From NCBI RefSeq assembly GCF_008107635.1, contig NZ_SDGZ01000014.1:124001-188000 (forward strand): 64,000 nt of DNA, written 5' to 3'. Position 1 is the stretch's first letter; every line of letters starts with the position of its first letter. The notes below the pieces were generated by a model. That model made no database searches and had not been told where the DNA came from. It saw only the letters and a list, made by a program, of their open reading frames with translations. The position numbers were made by a program, and so were the translations under genes. Origin of the DNA: Weissella muntiaci (GTDB lineage: Bacteria; Bacillota; Bacilli; Lactobacillales; Lactobacillaceae). Shown here piece after piece: positions 1-9,062 of this stretch.

Positions 1-645
1 TGCATCCGGCCAATCGAGATCATCTAGATCATCGAGCAAGCGATCTGCATAAGCCGTAATTTTCAAAGCCCATTGACGCATTGGTACCCGATAAACAGGG
101 AATCCACCACGTTCAGTCTTACCATCAACGATTTCCTCATTTGCAACCACAACGCCACCGTTGTAATCGGGAGCCCAGTTAACCATAATTTCATCTTCGT
201 AGGCCAAACCACGCTTATAAAGTTGCTCAAAGATCCATTGCGTCCACTTATAATACTTTGGATCAGTCGTATTCACTTCACGCGACCAGTCATATGATAA
301 TCCCAATGTCTTCATTTGGCGACGGAAATTCTTAACATTCGAACTCGTCACTTCGCGAGGATCAGAGCTTGTTTTAATTGCGTATTCCTCAGTTGGCAGA
401 CCAAAAGCATCAAAGCCCATTGGATGAAGCACATTAAATCCTTGCATCCGCTTCATGCGCGCAACGATGTCTGTCGCTGTATATCCCTCTGGATGTCCCA
501 CATGTAGCCCCTGCGCTGATGGAAAGGGGAACATATCCATTACAAAGAATTTTTCTTTGCTTGTATCAGATAATGTCTTAAAACTTTGATTTTCATCCCA
601 AAAATGTTGCCACTTTTTCTCAACTGCTTTGTGTTGATAAGCCAT
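1..645 (-). CDS. leuS: Leucyl-tRNA synthetase, N-terminal part (cut by window edge)
   Basis: Charges tRNA-Leu with leucine in the cytoplasm. Only the first 215 codons are inside the window; the gene continues to the left. The protein begins [13 protein letters not shown] and carries the class I signature [18 protein letters not shown], whose HVGH is the HIGH-type ATP-binding motif near residue 50. A GTGAGGTAA ribosome-binding site precedes the ATG. It is divergent from the PAP2 gene at 790. The family is clear from the N-terminal sequence. Confidence 0.97.
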   Translation of the reverse strand, partial: MAYQHKAVEKKWQHFWDENQSFKTLSDTSKEKFFVMDMFPFPSAQGLHVGHPEGYTATDIVARMKRMQGFNVLHPMGFDAFGLPTEEYAIKTSSDPREVTSSNVKNFRRQMKTLGLSYDWSREVNTTDPKYYKWTQWIFEQLYKRGLAYEDEIMVNWAPDYNGGVVVANEEIVDGKTERGGFPVYRVPMRQWALKITAYADRLLDDLDDLDWPDA

Positions 646-740
646 ACTTCGTTACCTCACTTTAATTCCTTAATGCTATCAAAAATAGCCCTTACTTTCA
701 AGCAATCCTAACCCTAGTTTTCCCGTGATATCAGCTCTTT

Positions 741-751
741 TATGCTACAAT
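741..751 (+). promoter_or_regulatory. Extended -10 promoter for the PAP2 gene
   Basis: TATGCTACAAT is an extended -10 (TGN-TACAAT) 38 bases before the ATG at 790. No convincing -35 hexamer is seen, as is usual for extended -10 promoters. Inferred from sequence only. Confidence 0.45.
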
Positions 752-789
752 TAATAAAGTTTATCTTTTGGGAACGCAGGACGTAAAAT

Positions 790-1440
790 ATGCGGAAATT
801 TGATTATTTTCAGTTAGGACTTGCTTTAACTGGACTCTTTGTTTTCATCATTTTAGCAATTGGAATTCTCCTCCGATTGCCATTTATTAATTTTATCGAC
901 GAGCTTGGCTACCACCTACTTTATCAACATCACAATCCAGAAGCGACCTGGTTCTTTTATAATGCTACACGCGCAGGTAATCCAAAATGGACTGCACTTG
1001 TCATGATTGTAACCACCGTTATCTCAATTATTATCAAGAAATATGACGTAACCGCCTTTATCGTGATTAACGTTGGTTGTTTTGGCCTGGGCGCCATGGC
1101 GTTATTAAAAGATTTCTTCGCACGAGCACGCCCTGATATAATTCAGCTTGTCCCTGTACGTGGTTTCTCCTTTCCTTCTGGCCACTCCATGAATGCCATA
1201 TTACTCTATGGATCAATCATCATCTTATTGCACTATTACATGGAAAAACGTCCAATCCGCCTGATGCTAATGCTCTTCTTTGCCACGCTAATTGTCATCA
1301 TCCCAATCAGTCGCGTTTATCTTGGCGTACATTTTCTTAGTGATGTCATCGGCGGAATGGGGCTAAGCGGATTCCTATTAATCATGTCTAAAGAATTTAT
1401 TTTTAAGTATCGTACCCGGGAGGTTTTCGAACATGCGTAG
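790..1440 (+). CDS. PAP2-family membrane phosphatase
   Basis: Predicted integral membrane phosphatase of the PAP2 (type 2 phosphatidic acid phosphatase) superfamily, typically acting on phosphatidate, phosphatidylglycerophosphate or undecaprenyl pyrophosphate. All three signatures are present: KDFFARARP (107-115), PSGHS (129-133) and SRVYLGVHFLSD (174-185). Five to six hydrophobic segments surround them and the length (216 aa) is normal. The stop overlaps the next gene by 8 bases, so the two are probably cotranscribed. The substrate cannot be decided. A second PAP2 gene lies at 48154-48801. Confidence 0.88.
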   Translation: MRKFDYFQLGLALTGLFVFIILAIGILLRLPFINFIDELGYHLLYQHHNPEATWFFYNATRAGNPKWTALVMIVTTVISIIIKKYDVTAFIVINVGCFGLGAMALLKDFFARARPDIIQLVPVRGFSFPSGHSMNAILLYGSIIILLHYYMEKRPIRLMLMLFFATLIVIIPISRVYLGVHFLSDVIGGMGLSGFLLIMSKEFIFKYRTREVFEHA

Positions 1441-1945
1441 TCCACAAGATCTAGTCCAGATGATCATCGGTGATTATCTACAGCCTGGCGACCTAGCGAT
1501 TGATGCTAGTGTTAAGGCGGGCGATATCACCCGTTTTCTAGCTGCTCGCGTCGGCGACGAAGGCCACGTAATCGGCTTCTCGGCCGAAAAGGATGAAATC
1601 GACTCAGCGGCAACTTCATTATTCTTAAGCGGGCTTAATGCTCGCGTTGAATTTATCCATCGTGATTTCAGCGCAATTCCAATGTATTTAAACCCAACTG
1701 AACCTGTTGGCATTATCATGGCGCAAACCGATGCCGATACCGACTTTGAAGCCTTAACAAATACAATGCGTACCGCCTTACTTGCTTTGAAGAAAAATGG
1801 TCTACTAGTTGTCATCAGTTATCAACCAGCCGCTTTGATCGAGCTAAAGGACTTAGCATCTCAACTACCAGCCGATAGCTATGATGCTCAAATCTATCAA
1901 TCACTCCAAAGTCAAGAGACAACTTTGATTATGCAGCGACTATAA
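1433..1945 (+). CDS. YtqB-like class I SAM methyltransferase, degenerate motif I
   Basis: Resembles the YtqB family of small SAM-dependent methyltransferases (putative rRNA methyltransferases): the opening LQPGDLAIDAS, the GHVIGFSAE segment and a NGLLVVISYQP strand follow the family order. The glycine-rich SAM loop, normally D-A-T-x-G-N-G-x-D-T, reads DASVKAGDIT here, so SAM binding may be altered or lost. It overlaps the PAP2 gene and ends at a strong bidirectional terminator. The family call is moderate; activity is doubtful. Confidence 0.6.
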   Translation: MRSPQDLVQMIIGDYLQPGDLAIDASVKAGDITRFLAARVGDEGHVIGFSAEKDEIDSAATSLFLSGLNARVEFIHRDFSAIPMYLNPTEPVGIIMAQTDADTDFEALTNTMRTALLALKKNGLLVVISYQPAALIELKDLASQLPADSYDAQIYQSLQSQETTLIMQRL

Positions 1946-1984
1946 AAAAGAACCATCTTTAACGTAAAAGATGGTTCTTTTTTT
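1945..1984. terminator. Bidirectional intrinsic terminator
   Basis: A 14-bp perfect stem (AAAGAACCATCTTT paired with its complement) with a 6-base loop is flanked by A and T runs. It separates the convergent genes ending at 1945 and 1983. Confidence 0.93.
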
Positions 1985-3359
1985 AATTATTTGGTTCAAA
2001 AACGGCAATTGACTCTACATGCGACGTTTGCGGAAATTGATCAATTGGCAAAATATCACCCTTAATGTGAAAACCATGTTCAATCAAATAATGCGCATCA
2101 CGTGCTGCACTTTCCGGATTACATGAAACATAAACAAACCGGCCTGGGTGCATTGTAATAACCGCATCCATCAACTCTTCCGTTAGTCCCTTGCGTGGCG
2201 GATCAACGAAAATTACATCTGGTTTCATGCCCGCTTGGGCCCATTCGCGCATCTTTGCTGGTGCATCGCCAACTTCAAACTCGGCGTTTTCAATTTGGTT
2301 TAATTCTTTATTTGCCTGAGCATCGATCACGGCGCGCTCAACAATTTCAACACCAAGAACTTGCTTAACTCGATTAGCAACTGTTAATCCAATCGTTCCA
2401 ATTCCCGAATATGCATCAATCACCAAATCAGTATCCTTCAATTCAGCCTTTTGCGCCGCTAGTTCATACAGGACTTCTGTTGTTTGCGGATTTACTTGGT
2501 AAAAGGAGTTGGGACCAATGCTAAACTCAACGCCCAACAAACTATCACGAATTGAATCTTGCCCCCACAATGTACGGTTAGACCCTGACAATTGGGCATG
2601 TAATTTGCGAGGATTATAGTTTAAGACCACACTTTTAAGCCCCGGAACCGCTTTAACAATTTCGGCTACAACGTTTTCTTCATCGGTAAACTCAGGCGTC
2701 TCAGTCACTAGGACCACCATAATTTCGCCACTGTAATAACCGCGGCGCACCATAATATAACGGAATTCGCCTTGGTCATCGTCATCCATGTAGACATTAA
2801 CTTGATGTTTCGCTAACGCCTCTCGTACTTGACCAATTGTCTGATCGATAATTGGGTCGTTCACATAGTAGTCATTTAAGGGCACAATCTCGCCACGAGT
2901 GCGGCGCCGGATAAACCCTGTCAGTAACTGCCCTTCAATATATTGCAAAGGAACCACCGTCTTATTACGATAATGGCTTGGTTCTGCCATTCCAACCGTT
3001 GGTGCAACTGCTACATCAATCCCAGTAGCAGCGTACAACCGCTTGATTTGTTTATTCTTTAAAGCCAGCTGTGCCGCATACTTCATGTTGATATATGGAG
3101 CAATCCCCACTTCTAACAGATAGCCATGGTCGGATTCAATCCGATCAGCTGAAGCTTCTAATCGTTCAAGTACATGTCCACGACTAAAATAGCGATTCAC
3201 TTGCGTAATCTCATAGCGTACCTTCTCGCCCTCAAACGCATTTGGTAGGCGGATTTCATAGCCATTCAGATCAATCACGCCTTGGCCTGAATAGCGAACT
3301 TCTTGGACAGTCCCAACGAACTGTTGATGTAACTTCACCGGCATTTCAATTCTTTTCAC
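1983..3359 (-). CDS. rlmCD: 23S rRNA (uracil-C5)-methyltransferase RlmCD/RumA family
   Basis: Methylates C5 of specific uridines in 23S rRNA using SAM. An N-terminal TRAM domain (about residues 5-60) is followed by the methyltransferase domain with DAYSGIGTIGL (SAM loop), FVDPPRKG and YVSCNPES; Cys413 of the last motif is the expected nucleophile. The length of 458 aa is normal. The start is GTG, supported by AAGGAG nine bases upstream. The gene stands alone between the terminator at 1945-1984 and the FAD oxidase. In Firmicutes one enzyme of this type usually modifies both U747 and U1939; that is family knowledge. Confidence 0.93.
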   Translation of the reverse strand: MKRIEMPVKLHQQFVGTVQEVRYSGQGVIDLNGYEIRLPNAFEGEKVRYEITQVNRYFSRGHVLERLEASADRIESDHGYLLEVGIAPYINMKYAAQLALKNKQIKRLYAATGIDVAVAPTVGMAEPSHYRNKTVVPLQYIEGQLLTGFIRRRTRGEIVPLNDYYVNDPIIDQTIGQVREALAKHQVNVYMDDDDQGEFRYIMVRRGYYSGEIMVVLVTETPEFTDEENVVAEIVKAVPGLKSVVLNYNPRKLHAQLSGSNRTLWGQDSIRDSLLGVEFSIGPNSFYQVNPQTTEVLYELAAQKAELKDTDLVIDAYSGIGTIGLTVANRVKQVLGVEIVERAVIDAQANKELNQIENAEFEVGDAPAKMREWAQAGMKPDVIFVDPPRKGLTEELMDAVITMHPGRFVYVSCNPESAARDAHYLIEHGFHIKGDILPIDQFPQTSHVESIAVFEPNN

Positions 3360-3505
3360 CGTGTTGATCTCCTTATCAGCTAGGTCGCGACAAGTCGACC
3401 AATCTCATTATATTAGTTTAATTCAAGAATATTTTCACTGTACTATCCTACCATAAAATGAGTCCTCAAGGCGCTAGCTTCATTTCCCAGATTAAATTCT
3501 GAAAC

Positions 3506-4888
3506 TTAATCAATTTTACGACCAGGGTTCAAAATATTCATTGGATCTAACAAAGCTTTAATTTGATGTTGCAAGTAATCAACTGTATCGCCCAGCTCAG
3601 CATTATTCCAACTGCTCTTTTGCGTACCAACTGCATGTTCACCTGAGATCGTCCCACCGAGCTCAAGTGCTTTATTAAACAAAGCTCCTACTGCGGTCGC
3701 AACTGTACTTGGCATTTGAGCCTCTTTATCCCAAACAAAACTTGGATGAACATTTCCATCGCCAGCATGACCAGCAACATAAATATCCAAGTGGTATTGC
3801 TCAGCAACTTCACTTACAAAGTCCATCATCTCCGCCATCTTGGATAATGGCAAAGCCATGTCCTCCATAACATGATTCTTTCCGGCGAAAATTGCTGGTA
3901 GCATATCGTCGCGTAATTTCATCAAAGCAGCCGAACGTGTCGGATCATCAGAAATATCAATGTTATCTGCCTTATTTTCTACTAATATCTCACGGACCTT
4001 TTGCATGATTGTAGGTGAAGAGAAATCTAATTTAAAAATCAACATCGCTCGATTATCGGTTGCATAATTAGTCCCCTCGAATCGATCCAACGCACTAACA
4101 GTCCGGCCATCCAGAGCTTCCAACATCGTTGGATAAACTCCCGAAATTCGTAAGGCCGAAACTGCTCTCATCATTTCAGTTAAATTCGTGAAGAACGCAA
4201 TCCCAACCATTGGCTGTCCTAGCGGAATTGGTAGAAGTTTAACCGTAATTTCAACAACTACGCCCAACGTACCCTCAGAACCCACAAAAAGATGCGTCAA
4301 ATCATAAGGGAAAGCCTGTTTCAATGTTCGACCGCCTAACTCAATCAAACGTCCATCGGCAAGTACGACCTTCAATCCTAAAACCTGATCCCGGGTTACA
4401 CCATAACGAACGGACGACATGCCGCCGGCGTTCGTTGAAATATTGCCGCCAATTGAAGAAATCTTCTTTGAACCAGGGTCTGGCGCATAAAACAAATTAT
4501 GTTTACGGGCCTCCCGATCAAGCTGGTTGTTGATTACCCCCGGTTGAACAATCGCAATTTGATCAATCGGATTCAATTCGATGATCGAATTCATACGAGC
4601 CAAGTCCAAGATAATCTCTGTTTGCCGACCACGAGAACCAGAAACAACCGAAGTTGACGCCCCCTTCGTAACAATATGTACGTGGTGATGTCGCGCAACT
4701 GCCAGAACCTTTTGCACGTCATCAACCGTCTCTGCAAAAACCGCCGTAATTGGCAATTCAACCGCTTGAATGGTTGAATATGCATCATTAGATAATTTCT
4801 CTAGTTCCGTCACATCTGTAACAACTTCTCCATCCAACTCACTTGCAATCAAGTCGTTGATCACAGCCACTTTAACTTGTTCATCCAT
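3506..4888 (-). CDS. FAD-linked oxidase, GlcD / D-lactate dehydrogenase type
   Basis: Oxidises a 2-hydroxy acid such as glycolate or D-lactate with FAD. The PCMH-type FAD-binding domain spans about residues 30-215 (VTKGASTSVVSG, PDPGSKKISSIGGNISTNAGG, FVGSEGTLGVV), followed by a C-terminal FAD-oxidase cap with YVAGHAGDGNVHP and GGTISGEHAVG, both typical of GlcD. It has 460 aa and no signal peptide. TTAGGAGG precedes the ATG. It is monocistronic; the exact substrate is not determinable from sequence. Confidence 0.88.
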   Translation of the reverse strand: MDEQVKVAVINDLIASELDGEVVTDVTELEKLSNDAYSTIQAVELPITAVFAETVDDVQKVLAVARHHHVHIVTKGASTSVVSGSRGRQTEIILDLARMNSIIELNPIDQIAIVQPGVINNQLDREARKHNLFYAPDPGSKKISSIGGNISTNAGGMSSVRYGVTRDQVLGLKVVLADGRLIELGGRTLKQAFPYDLTHLFVGSEGTLGVVVEITVKLLPIPLGQPMVGIAFFTNLTEMMRAVSALRISGVYPTMLEALDGRTVSALDRFEGTNYATDNRAMLIFKLDFSSPTIMQKVREILVENKADNIDISDDPTRSAALMKLRDDMLPAIFAGKNHVMEDMALPLSKMAEMMDFVSEVAEQYHLDIYVAGHAGDGNVHPSFVWDKEAQMPSTVATAVGALFNKALELGGTISGEHAVGTQKSSWNNAELGDTVDYLQHQIKALLDPMNILNPGRKID

Positions 4889-4957
4889 TTCGATCGCCTC
4901 CTAAGCTTTCTCACAAGTTCATTATAATACTTTCTTTTAATAAGTGACGTGAAAATT

Positions 4958-5000
4958 AAAAAATCACCAAACCAACTTTTACGTTGACTTGGTGATTTTT
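4958..5000 (-). terminator. Terminator downstream of tRNA-Asn
   Basis: AAATCACCAA pairs with TTGGTGATTT around an inner CAAC/GTTG stem, with a T run on the minus strand. It follows the tRNA-Asn gene. Confidence 0.8.
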
Positions 5001-5007
5001 ATTCTTA

Positions 5008-5079
5008 CTGCCCAGGTAGGATTCGAACCTACGACATTCGCATTAACAGTGCGGCGCTCTACCACTGAACTACTGAGCA
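5008..5079 (-). tRNA. tRNA-Asn (GTT)
   Basis: Full cloverleaf on the minus strand: acceptor TGCTCAG/CTGGGCA, D arm GTTCAGTGGTAGAGC, anticodon loop CTGTTAA reading GTT, T arm GTAGGTTCGAATCCTAC, discriminator G. No CCA is encoded. One C-A mismatch is seen at the base of the anticodon stem. A second tRNA-Asn lies at 61409. Confidence 0.95.
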
Positions 5080-5460
5080 ATCATTGACCATAAATTAATA
5101 TTACCACGACAAAAATAAAATGCAAGCATTTTATCATCATAAGTTCATTTTACACATTTACATATCATTATAACGTTTTAGCATATCTGGTTCGCCAGCT
5201 TAAACATTTCAGACAGGCTTCTTTTAATTAATAAAAAAAGGCTGCATCTGCCTGTAAGGCAATGTAGCCACAATCAAATTTTTCTCACGCATGTTCGAAT
5301 CAATTATGTTTTTAGAAATGATAAAGCCCTACTAATCGACTATTATCAATCCTTTATCATAGTCGAATATTATTGATCACAGTAGTGTAACCTAAATCGT
5401 CTTAATCGTAATCTCATAATCCAAAGATTCATGCTTTATAACTAAGTGAAGCTATAATTC
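5080..5460. other. Intergenic stretch, no gene
   Basis: AT-rich sequence between tRNA-Asn and the DUF1048 operon. It holds one terminator hairpin (5233-5269) and an inverted repeat CGACTAT/ATAGTCG near 5337-5363 of unknown meaning. No ORF or RNA gene is supported. Confidence 0.6.
5233..5269 (-). terminator. Candidate terminator for the PadR-DUF1048 operon
   Basis: GGCTACAT pairs with ATGCAGCC on the minus strand, an inner GCC/GGC pairing extends it, and seven Ts follow. It lies about 190 bases after the stop at 5461, so the 3' untranslated region would be long. Confidence 0.65.
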
Positions 5461-5787
5461 TCAACGATTCTCAAAGTAATCATTCAAATTCTTTCGATAC
5501 TTCGCTTGCCAGTCATAGCGATCGTCGCCAACCAAGTCGTCAACAAACTTTGCAACATCTTCGCCAACAATCTCTTTGACCGGCTTATCCTCGGTCGCAC
5601 CGATTTCTAAGATATCAATAATCTCATCAAATAGATGCCAATTTACTGTACCAATCGTGAATACATATGATTGGATTGCCTTGAATGCATGAAAATAGTC
5701 TTTAGGCAAGGCTTCTGCGCGCTTCATCATTTCCTTGTATTCTTTTTTCTCATTCAACTGGCCATTAATTTTCTCAAACAATCCCAT
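5461..5787 (-). CDS. DUF1048 family protein (second copy)
   Basis: Small cytoplasmic protein of the DUF1048 family, which habitually sits beside PadR regulators; biochemical role unknown. It is homologous to the neighbouring 112-aa protein (shared LPKDYFHAFKAIQ / LPDNYYQDYKVMQ and the GDDRYDWQAKYRKNLN end). Two ATGs are possible; the one at 5787 is preferred because AGGAGG lies seven bases before it, against one base for the ATG at 5793. Third gene of the operon, 11 bases after its partner. Confidence 0.85.
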   Translation of the reverse strand: MGLFEKINGQLNEKKEYKEMMKRAEALPKDYFHAFKAIQSYVFTIGTVNWHLFDEIIDILEIGATEDKPVKEIVGEDVAKFVDDLVGDDRYDWQAKYRKNLNDYFENR

Positions 5788-5798
5788 CTTCATTCCTC

Positions 5799-6137
5799 CT
5801 ACTTAATTTTACGATTCAATTTATCCCGATATTGCCCTTGCCAACTTTTAGATCCTAGATCAATCACCAACTCATCTAAAAATGCCGCTACATCAGAACC
5901 GGTCATATCTGTGACTTTACGTCCCTCGCTGGCTAGTTCCTTCAACAAATCTAATAAATTAGTGAAAATAAATTTCTGACTATTCCAGTCTGCTGGCCCC
6001 GTCACAAACAAGTATTTTTGCATGACCTTGTAATCTTGATAATAATTATCAGGTAGTTGCTTTGCCCGTCGTTCGAGCTCATGCCAAACCCGTTTTTCTT
6101 CTAAACCAACCACGCGATCAATAAATCCTCGTACCAT
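5799..6137 (-). CDS. DUF1048 family protein (first copy)
   Basis: 112-aa DUF1048 protein, mostly helical, with no signal or membrane segment. Its start lies one base after the stop of the PadR gene, so translation is probably coupled. The pair of DUF1048 copies looks like an old tandem duplication. Function is not known; association with PadR suggests a stress or membrane-active compound response (inference). Confidence 0.85.
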   Translation of the reverse strand: MVRGFIDRVVGLEEKRVWHELERRAKQLPDNYYQDYKVMQKYLFVTGPADWNSQKFIFTNLLDLLKELASEGRKVTDMTGSDVAAFLDELVIDLGSKSWQGQYRDKLNRKIK

Positions 6138-6138
6138 C

Positions 6139-6474
6139 CTACTTCACCTCTTTCAACTGATTCATCTGTTGAGCTATAAAGTTCCAACGTTGCCAAAAGT
6201 CGGCTAGTTCTACTTGACCGGCCTGATTCAAAGAATAGAATTTGCGCATTGGTCCCACTTCTGACTTACGCTTAATCACACTTACCAATTCCTTCTTCTC
6301 CAGTCGCAATAAAATCGTATAAACGGTTCCTTCGACAATATCTTCAAATCCTGATTGTTGCAGAGTCTGCGTTATTTCATAACCATAGGTTTCATGTCGG
6401 TTTATAATTTCTAGAATTATTCCTTCAAGAACTCCTTTAAGCATCTCCGTGATCCCTTGCATAATATTCTCCAT
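6139..6474 (-). CDS. PadR-family transcriptional regulator
   Basis: Winged-helix repressor of the PadR family, 111 aa: GILEGIILEIINRHETYGYEI, then the recognition region GTVYTILLRLEKKELVSV and the wing with GPMRKFYSL. Leads the operon with two DUF1048 genes and probably controls it. The promoter region just upstream (about 6480-6530) holds TATAGGTATATAGTA and the short palindrome ACTAGT, a plausible but unproven autoregulatory site. Confidence 0.92.
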   Translation of the reverse strand: MENIMQGITEMLKGVLEGIILEIINRHETYGYEITQTLQQSGFEDIVEGTVYTILLRLEKKELVSVIKRKSEVGPMRKFYSLNQAGQVELADFWQRWNFIAQQMNQLKEVK

Positions 6475-6916
6475 TCTCTTCTACTCTGTATCAACTAGTA
6501 GTATAGGTATATAGTAAGACCAAGTAGACGGAATGTCAACGGTTTTGCTTTAATATCTTGCTTCTGCTAGTTTACTTTCCCAATCGGCCTAATATCTCCT
6601 AATTTGGAGTCCTAAAATCAACATAAAGTGTCAATAAATTTGTCTCCTTTATCAAAATACCCAAAACCCACTGCGACCCACGCCACCACTTAGTTTGATG
6701 CTTATTTAATAAATTTCTGATTATTTCCATATTCATTTTAACAGTTATTTTACAAAATAAATGCAGACGCCTAGATAGTAATCAGGTATATGAATATTTA
6801 TTGCTTATAACTTTTATTTAAAATTGATTATATCCATTGGCTTTATTCTATGATTAAGGCTAAAATTTATATAGGTTAATTTTTACTGCAATTTTTTAGT
6901 ATAAGGAATTTATAAA
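6475..6916. other. Divergent intergenic region between PadR and Mga-like regulator
   Basis: 442 bases, strongly AT-rich. It contains the PadR operon promoter near 6480-6530 and presumably the promoter of the regulator at 6917 (TATAAAATG is close to its start). No gene seen. Confidence 0.5.
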
Positions 6917-8395
6917 ATGCTATTCTTACTAGATAATGATGACTATCAAAAACTTATATTACTAGATTTTCTTGAAAATTCAGAAGGAACCATTTCATTT
7001 CAGGAGATTCTTGATCAACTTAATATCTCAAAATATTTTGTAAAAAAATACATCAATGATTTACACACTGATTTACAACAATTTGATATTCCGACTACCT
7101 TTTTCTCAATCAAAGCTGACAAAAAGAACATTTACTACAAGCGTCTATCACCGTTGTCCGTTGTTGCACTTCTAAAATATCACTACGGACGCCGTGCTCA
7201 ATTACGACCATTTGTTGATCAGCTCTTCTTAGAACGCTCACTCACGCAAACTGAATTTATTGATCAATTCCTAATGTCAAAGCCAACTTTCTCACGTTTG
7301 AGAAATAAGCTAGTGGATTACTTAGCTAAAATAAATTTGAAATTATCACCTAAACTCACTTTGACGGGAGACGAGCTCTTCATTCGAGGTTTCCTATACA
7401 AAAGCTACTTTAACTATCAAGGAGATCATTTAGAAGCTCTTGATCAACCAACTAAAACCGTGATTTTCACCTTAATTGATCAAATTGAAAACATCATTGA
7501 TATTCATCTGTCCTATGCCGAGCGTCTAAAAATGACGCATTTTCTTGCGGTGACACTAAACCGCATTCGACAAGCGCATTATCTATTACATAACCTACCT
7601 TATCATTCAACTGAAGAGACCACCCCTGATATCGCGTGGCCAACAGATACTGTTGACCAGGTCGCCAAAGTCTTACTGGCAAGGTTCAATGCACTTAATT
7701 TGGACTTGCTTCGCTTTGAAGCAAAGGGGATTTTGAACTTCTTGTATGCTGAATTAATTTATACTGACCTAGATTATTCAAATAAGGGTGCTCATGATTT
7801 ATTGATTGATTTCAGCAAATCTTTGCAGAAATTCTTTAATATCTCAAAAGATAATCTTCGAGAACTCTACCTAACTGAACGAAGCGAGCAAACATTTATT
7901 GCTCATTTCTTTCAGGTTACACAATATAATTTCCCAGTAAGCAATCTCTTAAAGAACAGCCATATTCCTTATATTGATGAGAATTTTGCTGCCTATATGG
8001 ATCTGGCACGGGATTTCATCACGATTTTTGCAAAACATTTTCCCAACAGGATTGAGTATTTTAATGCTTACCGTGAAAATTTAGCGGTTGATATCTTCTT
8101 TTTGTTACTAGCGCACATGAATTTAACGAAGCTTGCACGGCCCGTTAACATCACCATTGATTTCTCCAATGGTCCAGCCTACAACAAATTCATTACAACA
8201 GAAGTTGAGAATTTTAAGGCATTAAATTTGAGAGTCAATTCCGAATTGCAATCCGATACAGATATCTACCTCTCTGACTTATGGCCCCAGCAGACAACGA
8301 ACACTAAAAATATTCAATGGACTGCGCCGCCAACATCTCTAGACTGGGAAAACCTTGGCAATCTAATTATCTACATTAAAAAGAATCGTGCATAA
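6917..8395 (+). CDS. Mga-like transcriptional regulator of the csc locus
   Basis: 492-aa DNA-binding protein of the Mga/AtxA/PRD-like type. An N-terminal winged HTH (about 10-60: FLENSEGTISFQEILDQLNISKYFVKKYINDL) is followed by a second HTH (about 110-160: TQTEFIDQFLMSKPTFSRLRNKLVDYL) and a long helical middle region. The C-terminal part is poorly conserved and EIIB-like at best. No membrane segment. It stands next to a csc (WxL) surface locus, an arrangement seen repeatedly in lactobacilli, so regulation of that locus is likely (inference). Base composition is more AT-rich than its neighbours. Confidence 0.8.
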   Translation: MLFLLDNDDYQKLILLDFLENSEGTISFQEILDQLNISKYFVKKYINDLHTDLQQFDIPTTFFSIKADKKNIYYKRLSPLSVVALLKYHYGRRAQLRPFVDQLFLERSLTQTEFIDQFLMSKPTFSRLRNKLVDYLAKINLKLSPKLTLTGDELFIRGFLYKSYFNYQGDHLEALDQPTKTVIFTLIDQIENIIDIHLSYAERLKMTHFLAVTLNRIRQAHYLLHNLPYHSTEETTPDIAWPTDTVDQVAKVLLARFNALNLDLLRFEAKGILNFLYAELIYTDLDYSNKGAHDLLIDFSKSLQKFFNISKDNLRELYLTERSEQTFIAHFFQVTQYNFPVSNLLKNSHIPYIDENFAAYMDLARDFITIFAKHFPNRIEYFNAYRENLAVDIFFLLLAHMNLTKLARPVNITIDFSNGPAYNKFITTEVENFKALNLRVNSELQSDTDIYLSDLWPQQTTNTKNIQWTAPPTSLDWENLGNLIIYIKKNRA

Positions 8396-8397
8396 AT

Positions 8398-8429
8398 AAA
8401 GGCGGTTACCAATATTGGTAACCGCCTTT
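8398..8429. terminator. Bidirectional terminator after the Mga-like gene
   Basis: A perfect 32-base palindrome, AAAGGCGGTTACC joined to GGTAACCGCCTTT through AATATT, with T-rich flanks on both strands. It separates the regulator from the convergent csc genes. Confidence 0.93.
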
Positions 8430-8466
8430 ATTTATCGTGTAGCAACAAATCTTCATTTTTTCTATC

Positions 8467-8886
8467 TTAACTTCGAATCATAAATACGCCACTTAACACC
8501 CGCATCCTAATCCCAGTAGCTGTTTGCTCGTAACCATACCCGCCATCACCATCAAGATCAAACGAATGTGGCATAGGCACCTCAAGCACACTCCGCTCGA
8601 AAAGCGAACGCTGATCATGTTTTTTTCGCTTCTTATGCTCTAGTTGCTTCTGGTCAGCCTTTGGCTTAGGCTTCTCCTTAGGCGCTGGAGTATCCTCTGA
8701 ACTAGCTGGCGCTGGTGCCTGTGCGGGTTCTTCAGGGGTTGATTGCTCATCAACCGGGGTCACTTGCTCATGCGGATTTAAAGGATTATATATAATCGAA
8801 TCAGCCCTAACAGCATCCATATACCCACTTAAAAAGATAAACGTCCCAACTGATAAAAATATTTTCCCACGAATTCTTTTGTACAT
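8467..8886 (-). CDS. Small secreted Pro/Lys-rich protein at end of csc locus
   Basis: Unrecognised 139-aa protein. Signal-peptide-like N-terminus (MYKRIRGKIFLSVGTFIFLSG), then a Pro/Glu/Ala/Lys-rich low-complexity stretch (about 45-95) and a short C-terminal part with FDLDGDGGYGYEQT, which could bind calcium (inference from DxDGDG). The start at 8886 is chosen because the upstream ATG at 8910 would put MEWVWGEV in front of the signal peptide and lacks a ribosome-binding site. A terminator (8966-9009) separates it from the preceding csc gene, so it may have its own promoter. Confidence 0.6.
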   Translation of the reverse strand: MYKRIRGKIFLSVGTFIFLSGYMDAVRADSIIYNPLNPHEQVTPVDEQSTPEEPAQAPAPASSEDTPAPKEKPKPKADQKQLEHKKRKKHDQRSLFERSVLEVPMPHSFDLDGDGGYGYEQTATGIRMRVLSGVFMIRS

Positions 8887-8965
8887 AACTTCGCCCCACA
8901 CCCATTCCATAACTATTTTTGGACGAGTTGTTCAATCAACAAGCTAGCCCGGATTTCCATAAAAA

Positions 8966-9009
8966 AACTCGTATAAATTATGATACTATAGCCACGATTT
9001 ATACGAGTT
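8966..9009 (-). terminator. Terminator inside the csc locus
   Basis: A 13-bp perfect stem AACTCGTATAAAT / ATTTATACGAGTT with an 18-base loop and a T run on the minus strand. It closes the main csc operon after the DUF916/DUF3324 gene. Confidence 0.85.
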
Positions 9010-9062
9010 AATTTATTGCAAATTCTTAATCTTCAAGCTACACAACCAAAGCTCAGCTAATG

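Noticed and set aside
1474-1815. Minus-strand frame of 113 codons
   Set aside because: Antisense shadow of the methyltransferase gene without initiation signals.
5337-5363. CGACTAT/ATAGTCG inverted repeat
   Set aside because: Isolated, not near a start, no T run; no function could be supported.
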